Origin: GCA-003244245 sp036266995 | GTDB taxonomy: Bacteria; Actinomycetota; Actinomycetes; Mycobacteriales; Pseudonocardiaceae | Direction: 5' to 3' | Assembly (NCBI GenBank): GCA_036266995.1 | Contig: DATAWX010000017.1 | Coordinates: 1 to 64,000 of the forward strand | DNA: 64,000 bases | Made by a program: the position numbers and the translations under genes | Shown here: positions 57,627-64,000 of the stretch, piece by piece | Position numbering within the stretch: position 1 is the first letter of the stretch | Layout of the letters: every line of letters starts with the position of its first letter | Notes under the pieces: generated by a model | Told to the model about the DNA's origin: nothing | The model's database searches: none | What the model saw: only the letters and a program-made list of their open reading frames with translations

Positions 57627-60127
57627 GCTCTGCCTCCCCACGCCGTCTTGGCTGCTCCTGCGGTGCCTGCCCCGGTGCCGTTGCCGCTGCGCACGCGGAC
57701 CACGGTGCCGTGACCGGCACCGAGGCTGCTCCGGACGGTAGCGGGTCCGGAGTTGCCCGGGATCCACACCACGCCCGGGGGCAGGTCAGCGGCCGCAGCC
57801 GGCAGCGTCACCGAGCCCTGCTGGGTGGACACCGTGACCCGACCGCCGATGTGCACCCCGAGCTCAGCGGCGGTGGCCGCAGACATCAACGTGGCGGCAG
57901 TCCGCGCGGTCCCGGCCAGATGAGGCTCGCCACTCTGCATCGACCCGTTGTCCAGCAGCCGGCGCCAGGTGGCCAACAACGCGGTGCCCTCGCCGAGCTC
58001 CGGGACCGGCGCCGCGGCCACCTGCGGGGAGCCCGCCCGGGCTCCGGCATAGCTACCCATCGCGGCGAAACCGGCCCATGCCGCGGCCGGAGTCTGGGTG
58101 AACAGATCGAAGTCCATCTCGACGGCCAGGCTGTCCAGCACCCGGCAGTCCGGCATGGTCGCGCCGCCCCCCCGGGCCGGACCTATCCCAGAGCTGATCG
58201 TGGTGCCGAACTCCCGGCGGCGGCCCTCCCAGTCCAGGTAGCTGCCCGCTTTCTCCAGCGTCGTCGCGATCGGCAGCACGACGTTGGCCGCCCTGGTCAC
58301 CGCCGAGGGCCGCATCTCCAGGCTCACCACGAACCCGGTCCGGCTCAGCGCCTGCTCAGCCAACCGCGGGTTCGGCAGGTCGGCGGGGTCCACACCGCCG
58401 ATGACCAGCCCACCCAGCTGTCCCGCAGCGGCAGCGGCGATGATGCCCTCGGTATCGCGACCTGGCCGGCTGGGCAGCGTCACACCCCAGGCACTCTCGA
58501 CCTCCGCGCGGGCCACCGGGTCGGTGACCGGTCGGCCGCCGGGCAGCAATGTCGGCGCCGCCCCGGCCTCCAGCGCACCCCGCTCACCAGCTCGCCGTGG
58601 GATCCAGGCCAGCCGGGCGCCGGTACTCGCGGCCAGCCGCGCCACTGCGGAGTACAACCCGGGCACCTCGGCGGCGCGCTCGCCGACCAGCAGCACCGCA
58701 CCCGGTTCGGCCAAGGCGTCGCGGGCTGGACCATCCAGGGAATCGAGGGCGTCGGGTTCGCCGCCGGGCGCCACCCGCAGCAGTGTGCCGAAGGTCCGGC
58801 GCACCGCGGGGGTGGTGAACTGGCCGAGGTGCCACACCGGCATGCCACGGTCGCGGGCGGCGCGACGCAGCCGGAGGAAGACGATCGGCGATTCCTCCTC
58901 GGGCTCGAAGGCCACGCACAACACCGCGGGGGCGGCGCTGAGGTCGTCGTAGGTCACCCCCCCGGTGTTCGGTCCGACGCCGACCACGTGCGCGGTGAGG
59001 AAATCCAGTTCCTCGGCTGAGTGCGGCCGGGCGCGGAAGTCGATGTCGTTGGTGGCCAGCGCGACCCGGGCGAACTTCGCGTAGGCGTAGGCGTCCTCGA
59101 CGGTCAACCGGCCACCGGTGAGTACTCCGACGCCGGAATCCCGGGCCGCCAGCAGTCCGGTAGCGGCCGCCTGCAGCGCCTCGGTCCACGACGCCGACCG
59201 CAACTCACCACCGAGGGAGTCCCGGACCAGCGGCCGGGTGATCCGGTCCTCGGCGCTGGCGTAGGCGAAAGCGAAGCGACCCTTGTCGCAGTTCCATTCC
59301 TGGTTGACCTGCGGGTCGTGACCGGCCAGCCGGCGCAGCACGATTCCCCGCCGCCAGTCGGTGCGCTGCGCGCAACCGCTGGCGCAGTGCTCACATACCC
59401 CGCGGGTGGAGACTAGGTCGAAGGGCCGGGACCGGAACCGGTAGGCGGCGCTGGTCAGCGCACCGACCGGGCAGATCTGGATGGTATTGCCGGAGAAGTA
59501 AGACTGGAAAGGCATGTCAGCGGCCACCCCGACCTGCTGGTCGGAGCCGCGTTCGAGCATGTCAATGAACTCGTCCCCGGCGATCTGCTCGGAGAAGCGG
59601 GTGCAGCGCGCGCACAGTACGCAACGCTCCCGATCCAGCAAGACCTCGGTGGAGATCGGAATCGGTTTGGCGAAGGTGCGTTTGGTCTCGGTGAACCGGG
59701 AATCGGCCCGGCCGTTGGACAGCGCCTGGTTCTGCAGCGGGCATTCGCCGCCCTTGTCGCAGATCGGGCAGTCCAACGGGTGGTTGATCAGCAAGAGCTC
59801 CATCACGCCCTGCTGCGCTTTGTCCGCCACCGCCGAGGTGTGCTGGGTCTTCACGACCATGCCCTCGGCGACGGTGAGGCTGCAGCTGGCCTGCGGCTTG
59901 GGCATCGGGCGCCCGCCCATCTCCACCTCGACCAGACACTGCCGGCAGGCGGCGACCGGGTCGAGCAATGGGTGGTCGCAGAACCTCGGCACGATGATGC
60001 CCAGCCGCTCGCAGGCCCGGATCACCAGCTCGCCCTTGGGGGCATCGACCTCGCGGCCGTCGATGGTCAATCGGACATGCCCCTCGGGGACGGTACGGCT
60101 ACCGGCGTCCTGCTGTGCCACCGTCAT
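57623..60127 (-). CDS. nuoG: NADH-quinone oxidoreductase subunit G
   Basis: 834 aa from ATG 60127 (ATGA overlap with nuoF). N-terminal 2Fe-2S domain (CDHPLLDPVAACRQCLVEVE), then CPICDKGGECPLQNQ (4Fe-4S), CVLCARCTRFSEQIAG (N4) and a molybdopterin-fold domain that begins with CEHCASGCAQR and lacks an active site. It carries electrons from NuoF towards NuoI. The C-terminal half is Ala/Gly-rich and more variable. Confidence 0.96.
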   Translation of the reverse strand: MTVAQQDAGSRTVPEGHVRLTIDGREVDAPKGELVIRACERLGIIVPRFCDHPLLDPVAACRQCLVEVEMGGRPMPKPQASCSLTVAEGMVVKTQHTSAVADKAQQGVMELLLINHPLDCPICDKGGECPLQNQALSNGRADSRFTETKRTFAKPIPISTEVLLDRERCVLCARCTRFSEQIAGDEFIDMLERGSDQQVGVAADMPFQSYFSGNTIQICPVGALTSAAYRFRSRPFDLVSTRGVCEHCASGCAQRTDWRRGIVLRRLAGHDPQVNQEWNCDKGRFAFAYASAEDRITRPLVRDSLGGELRSASWTEALQAAATGLLAARDSGVGVLTGGRLTVEDAYAYAKFARVALATNDIDFRARPHSAEELDFLTAHVVGVGPNTGGVTYDDLSAAPAVLCVAFEPEEESPIVFLRLRRAARDRGMPVWHLGQFTTPAVRRTFGTLLRVAPGGEPDALDSLDGPARDALAEPGAVLLVGERAAEVPGLYSAVARLAASTGARLAWIPRRAGERGALEAGAAPTLLPGGRPVTDPVARAEVESAWGVTLPSRPGRDTEGIIAAAAAGQLGGLVIGGVDPADLPNPRLAEQALSRTGFVVSLEMRPSAVTRAANVVLPIATTLEKAGSYLDWEGRRREFGTTISSGIGPARGGGATMPDCRVLDSLAVEMDFDLFTQTPAAAWAGFAAMGSYAGARAGSPQVAAAPVPELGEGTALLATWRRLLDNGSMQSGEPHLAGTARTAATLMSAATAAELGVHIGGRVTVSTQQGSVTLPAAAADLPPGVVWIPGNSGPATVRSSLGAGHGTVVRVRSGNGTGAGTAGAAKTAWGGRA

Positions 60128-61473
60128 CGGTGCGACCCCGCCAGGTTGATCGGCTGCCCAGAGTTGATCTGCTGGCCGGGGCGACCGTGGGAGGGTTGCT
60201 TGGCGCACAGGTCCAGGAACTCCTGGCGGAAATACTTGATGCCGCTCATGATCGGGCTTGCAGCGCCGTCCCCGAGGGCGCAGAACGACCGGCCCAGGAT
60301 GTTGTCACAGACGTCCAGCATGGTCTCCACATCGGCGGCTGTGCCCTCGTGGCGCACCATTCGTTGCAGGATCTGGGTCAACCAGTACGTCCCCTCCCGA
60401 CACGGCGTGCACTTGCCGCAGGACTCGTGCTTGTAGAACTCGGTCCACTTCATGACCGCCCACGGCACACTCACCGACGTGTTGAAGACCATCACGGCGG
60501 TGGTGCCCAGCATGGAGCCGGCCGCTGCGGCACCCTCGAAGTCCAGTGGCACGTCCAGGTGCTGGGCGGTCAGCATCGGAGTCGACGATCCGCCCGGCGT
60601 CCAGAACTTCAGCGGGCCGCCCGTCATCCCGCCGGACAGCTCCAGCAACTCGCGCAGCGTGATACCCAGCGGAGCCTCGTACTGCCCGGGCCGTTGCACG
60701 TGCCCGGAGATCGAGTAGATCTTCGGGCCAGGCGATTTCTCGGTGCCCATCGTGCGAAACCAGTCGGCCCCGCCGTTGACGATGTACGGCACGCTGCAGA
60801 TGGTCTCCACGTTGTTCACCACAGTGGGTGCCTCATAGAGCCCCGAGGTGGCCGGGAACGGCGGCTTGAGCCGGGGCTGGCCACGCCGGCCCTCCAACGA
60901 GTCGAGCAGCGCGGTCTCCTCACCGCAGATGTAGGCGCCAGCGCCGGCGTGGATCACGATGTCGAGATCGAAGCCCGACCCGAGGATGTCCTTGCCCAGG
61001 TAGCCGGCCTGGTAAGCCTCGTTGACCGCTTGCTGCAGCCTGCGGTTGCAGTGCAGCATCTCGCCGCGGACGTAGATGAAGCACTGGTGAGCCCGGATCG
61101 CGTAGCCGGTGATGATGCAGCCCTCGATCAGCGAGTGCGGGTCGGCCATCATCAGCGGCACGTCTTTGCAGGTACCCGGCTCACCCTCGTCCGCGTTGAT
61201 CACCAGGTACTTGGGCTTGGCGGCCGGCCCGCTGGCCTGCTCCCCAGGTTTGACCTGCGGGATGAAGCTCCATTTCAAACCGGTGGGAAAACCCGCTCCA
61301 CCACGACCCCGCAGGCCCGAGTCTTTGATCAGCTGGATCAACTCATCGGGCTGCGCGGCCAGGGCGGTGCGCAGTGCGGTGTAGCCCTCCAGTTCGGTGT
61401 AGGTGTCGAGCGTCCACGACTTCGGCGACAGCCACCGCCGGGTCAACACCGGGGTGAGTGTCCGCTCGGTCAC
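60124..61473 (-). CDS. nuoF: NADH-quinone oxidoreductase subunit F
   Basis: 449 aa from GTG 61473, 5 bases after AGGAGGAG; a GTG at 61497 overlapping nuoE is the alternative. NADH/FMN site: SGLRGRGGAGFPTGLKW and ICGEETALLDSLEG. The N3 4Fe-4S ligands are in ESCGKCTPCREGT plus a later Cys. It oxidises NADH as the first step of complex I. Confidence 0.96.
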   Translation of the reverse strand: MTERTLTPVLTRRWLSPKSWTLDTYTELEGYTALRTALAAQPDELIQLIKDSGLRGRGGAGFPTGLKWSFIPQVKPGEQASGPAAKPKYLVINADEGEPGTCKDVPLMMADPHSLIEGCIITGYAIRAHQCFIYVRGEMLHCNRRLQQAVNEAYQAGYLGKDILGSGFDLDIVIHAGAGAYICGEETALLDSLEGRRGQPRLKPPFPATSGLYEAPTVVNNVETICSVPYIVNGGADWFRTMGTEKSPGPKIYSISGHVQRPGQYEAPLGITLRELLELSGGMTGGPLKFWTPGGSSTPMLTAQHLDVPLDFEGAAAAGSMLGTTAVMVFNTSVSVPWAVMKWTEFYKHESCGKCTPCREGTYWLTQILQRMVRHEGTAADVETMLDVCDNILGRSFCALGDGAASPIMSGIKYFRQEFLDLCAKQPSHGRPGQQINSGQPINLAGSHR

Positions 61474-61493
61474 GGCTCCTCCTGCTGTAGTGG

Positions 61494-62237
61494 TCACTTC
61501 TTGGCAACAACGTCGGGTAGCGGTGGAGGTTGGTCCGGCATCGCCGGCGCCTGCCAGCCGTTCTCCTCGGCGAGCTGGTTACCGGCCAGCGTTTCGGGTG
61601 CCGCCGAGGGCGCGTCCACTGCGTCGCGCAGCTGCTGGGGCTCACCGAAGAAGCCGGCCAGCTGCAGCTCGGTGCTGCGCCAGTCAGTCAACGGCGCACC
61701 GCGGGTCGGTACCGGCCGGTCCCCGCGACGCAGCGCATCCACCAACTCCACGGCCGACTCCGGAGTCTGATTGTCGTAGAACTCGTAGTTCACCTGTAGC
61801 ACCGGCGCCAGGTCGCAGGCAGCCAGACATTCAGCGTGCTCCAGGGTGATCGATCCCGTGGAGCCAGGCTGGCCCGCGGTCTCGTCGTGGCCGACCCCCA
61901 GCCGCTTGCGCAACCGCGCGTAGATCTCGTCACCGCCCAGCGCTGCGCACAGCGTGTTGGTGCACACGCTGACCAGGTGCTCACCGGCGGGTTGACGCTT
62001 GTACATGGTGTAGAAGGTGACCACCGCGCTCACCTCGGCGGTAGTGATCCCCAACTGCTGCGCGCAGAACGCCATCCCCGCCTGGCTGACGTGTCCCTCG
62101 ACGCTTTGCACCAGGTGCAACATGGGCAGCAGCGCCGATCGTGACCGGGGGTAGCGCGCGATGATCTCCTGCGCCCGCTGCCTGGTCAGGTCGTCGAACC
62201 CGCCAGCAGTGTCGGTGTCCTCCCTAGCCACGGTCAT
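61494..62237 (-). CDS. nuoE: NADH-quinone oxidoreductase subunit E
   Basis: 247 aa from ATG 62237 (ATGA overlap with nuoD). The thioredoxin-like 2Fe-2S domain has the four cysteines in CTNTLC and AECLAACDLAP (cluster N1a). The C terminus is about 80 residues longer than in E. coli and Pro/Ala-rich, which is common in actinobacteria. The frame extends upstream to 62636 within nuoD without a start signal. Confidence 0.95.
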   Translation of the reverse strand: MTVAREDTDTAGGFDDLTRQRAQEIIARYPRSRSALLPMLHLVQSVEGHVSQAGMAFCAQQLGITTAEVSAVVTFYTMYKRQPAGEHLVSVCTNTLCAALGGDEIYARLRKRLGVGHDETAGQPGSTGSITLEHAECLAACDLAPVLQVNYEFYDNQTPESAVELVDALRRGDRPVPTRGAPLTDWRSTELQLAGFFGEPQQLRDAVDAPSAAPETLAGNQLAEENGWQAPAMPDQPPPLPDVVAKK

Positions 62238-63625
62238 CGGTCCACACCTCCCATCACCGGGTCGATCGAGGCCACCGCGGCGATGACGTCGGCCACCAGG
62301 CCGCCTTCGCTCATCGCCGGCATGGACTGCAGGTTGACGAAGCTGGGATCCCGGACGTGCACCCGCATCGGCCGGGTCCCCCCATCGGAGACCAGGTGGC
62401 AGCCCAGCTCGCCGCGCGGTGACTCCACCGACGAGTACACCTGACCTGGTGGCACCGCGAAACCCTCGGTGACCAGCTTGAAGTGGTGGATCAGCGACTC
62501 CATCGACTGTCCCATGATCTTGCGGACGTACTCGAGGGAGTTGCCCATCCCGTCGGCGCCGATGGTCAGCTTCGCCGGCCAGGCGATCTTGGGGTCGTCC
62601 ACCATCACCGGGCCGGGTTCCAGCTTGCCCAGGCACTGGGCGACGATCTTCAGTGACTGGTGGATCTCCTCTACCCGAAGCACATAGCGGGCGTAGCAGT
62701 CGGCGTCGGTGGAGGTGGGGACCTCGAAGTCGTACTCCTCATACCCGCAGTAGGGCTCCACCTTGCGCAGGTCCCATTCCAGACCGGCGCAGCGCAGGAT
62801 CGGTCCGGTGATGCCCAACTGCAGGCAACCGTCCAGCGGCAGGTAACCCACCTTCTGCAACCGCTGTTTCCAGATCGGCTGGCCGGTGAGCAGCTTGTCG
62901 TAGTCCGGCAGCCGGGAGTCCATCACCTTCAGGAAGTCCCGAATCTTCGTGTCGTAGCCCTCGGGCAGGTCCTGCGCGACGCCGCCGGGTCGGATGAACG
63001 CGTGGTTCATCCGCAGGCCGGTGAGGAACTCCAGCAGGTGCAGAACTTCCTCGCGCTCGCGGAACCCGGCGGTCATTCCGGTGAGCGCGCCGAGCTCCAT
63101 CCCGCCGGTCGCGATCGCCACCAAGTGCGAGCTGACCCGGTTGAGCTCCATGAGCAGCACCCGGATCACCTGCGCTCGGCGCGGCGCGGTGATCCGGAGC
63201 AGCTTCTCGGTGGCCAGGCAGTAGGCCGCCTCGTTGAACAGCGGCGCCAGGTAATCCGCCCTGGTCACGAAGGTGACGCCTTGGGTCCAGGTCCGGTACT
63301 CGCAGTTCTTCTCGATACCGGTGTGCAGGTAGCCGATCACCGAGCGGGCCTGGGTGACGACTTCGCCCTCCAACTCCAGGACCAACCGCAGCACACCGTG
63401 CGTGGAGGGGTGCTGCGGCCCCATGTTGACGACGATGCGTTCGTCGTGTTTCCAGTCCTCGATCAGGCTGTCCCAGTCACCCCCGGTGACGGTGTACACC
63501 CGGCCCTCGGTCGTCTCCCGCGACGTGGCGGCGTAGGGATCCGTCGGGCTCGTCTCATCGCTCACCGTGTCGGCTGTCCCGCTGCCGACCGTGTGCGCTG
63601 GCTCAGTGTCCCCCGGTTGCGTCAT
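62234..63625 (-). CDS. nuoD: NADH-quinone oxidoreductase subunit D
   Basis: 463 aa from ATG 63625 (overlaps the nuoC stop). It is the hydrogenase-large-subunit homologue of the quinone site: NMGPQHPSTHGVLRLVLELE holds the conserved His loop, and SPRGELGCHLVSDGGTRPMR the C-terminal signature. A 60-residue Thr/Ser-rich N-terminal extension precedes the domain. Confidence 0.97.
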   Translation of the reverse strand: MTQPGDTEPAHTVGSGTADTVSDETSPTDPYAATSRETTEGRVYTVTGGDWDSLIEDWKHDERIVVNMGPQHPSTHGVLRLVLELEGEVVTQARSVIGYLHTGIEKNCEYRTWTQGVTFVTRADYLAPLFNEAAYCLATEKLLRITAPRRAQVIRVLLMELNRVSSHLVAIATGGMELGALTGMTAGFREREEVLHLLEFLTGLRMNHAFIRPGGVAQDLPEGYDTKIRDFLKVMDSRLPDYDKLLTGQPIWKQRLQKVGYLPLDGCLQLGITGPILRCAGLEWDLRKVEPYCGYEEYDFEVPTSTDADCYARYVLRVEEIHQSLKIVAQCLGKLEPGPVMVDDPKIAWPAKLTIGADGMGNSLEYVRKIMGQSMESLIHHFKLVTEGFAVPPGQVYSSVESPRGELGCHLVSDGGTRPMRVHVRDPSFVNLQSMPAMSEGGLVADVIAAVASIDPVMGGVDR

Positions 63626-64000
63626 CAGGAGTACGCCCTCCGCTGGTCCGGCGGCGGGATCTCAGCGCCCTTGTATTCCACCGGGATCCCACCCAGCGGG
63701 TAGTCCTTACGCTGCGGGTGCCCGTCCCAGTCGTCGGGCATGAGAATCCGGGTCAGCGCAGGGTGGCCGTCGAAGACGATGCCGAACATGTCCCAGGCCT
63801 CCCGCTCCTGCCAGTCGGCGGTCGGATAGACCGCGACGACACTGGGCACGTGGGCATCGTCGACGTCGACGGCGACTTCGAGGCGGATCCGGCGCCGGTA
63901 GGTCATCGACGTGAGGTGATAGACCGCGTGCAGCCGTTGCGCGACGTCGGTGCCGTAGTCCACACCAGACACCGAGCTGCACAGCTCGAAGCGCAGCGCC
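63625..64000 (-). CDS. nuoC: NADH-quinone oxidoreductase subunit C (cut by window end)
   Basis: The last 124 codons are visible, continuing past base 64000. The diagnostic 30-kDa-subunit motif is DWQEREAWDMFGIVFDGHP, then DDWDGHPQRKDYPLGG. The stop overlaps the nuoD start. The gene, and presumably nuoA and nuoB, continue to the right. Confidence 0.95.
   Translation of the reverse strand, partial: ALRFELCSSVSGVDYGTDVAQRLHAVYHLTSMTYRRRIRLEVAVDVDDAHVPSVVAVYPTADWQEREAWDMFGIVFDGHPALTRILMPDDWDGHPQRKDYPLGGIPVEYKGAEIPPPDQRRAYS

Overview
The window is high-GC DNA with frequent GTG starts, many four-base start/stop overlaps, mycothiol-type metabolism (a maleylpyruvate isomerase-like DinB protein), two LuxR-family ATPase regulators and a complete nuo operon. 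Together these point to an actinomycete, most likely of the Pseudonocardiales (Pseudonocardia, Amycolatopsis or Saccharopolyspora-like); the genus is inferred, not shown.

Layout. 1-4200: the end of a sugar isomerase, an FGGY kinase, a sugar MFS transporter and a GH172 (DUF2961) glycosidase form one translationally coupled operon. 4338-6880: a small antitoxin-like protein, a DinB-fold protein and a lone xylulokinase. 7100-12160: two LAL/DoxX genes embedded in decayed DNA with a group II intron reverse-transcriptase relic and a repeated 64-bp element. 12159-22319: an unusual island of enzymes without signal peptides (animal-type haem peroxidase, patatin, papain-like protease, subtilase, alpha/beta hydrolase) around a second LAL regulator. 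A 44-bp block is conserved upstream of the peroxidase gene and upstream of the small HTH/patatin gene set.

22443-34873: a complete propane-monooxygenase-type (group 5 soluble di-iron) gene set. The order on the minus strand is large hydroxylase subunit, reductase, small subunit, coupling protein, amidohydrolase, MIP18/DUF59 protein, alcohol dehydrogenase, dedicated GroEL and an Nramp metal transporter. A divergent AcoR/MimR-type activator reads the other way. The products can be read as one pathway: alkane to alcohol (monooxygenase), alcohol to ketone or aldehyde (dehydrogenase), with folding (GroEL), Fe-S/metal maturation (DUF59) and metal supply (Nramp).

34874-46602: accessory region. It holds a relic of an MNT/HEPN toxin-antitoxin pair, a Trp-rich tandem-repeat protein next to a membrane-hairpin dynamin-like GTPase with a non-canonical P-loop, a TIR-domain protein beside tRNA-Tyr, YajQ, small AT-richer orphan genes, two methyltransferases and a glucose-1-phosphate thymidylyltransferase. 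46619-64000: core genome, with htpX, an enoyl-CoA hydratase, a 56-bp perfect palindrome, a polyprenyl diphosphate synthase and nuoN to nuoC (nuoC cut by the window end). The synthase sits 4 bp after nuoN, which fits menaquinone supply for complex I.

The strongest leads for something undescribed are the Trp-rich repeat/GTPase pair, the cytosolic hydrolase-peroxidase island and the TIR protein.
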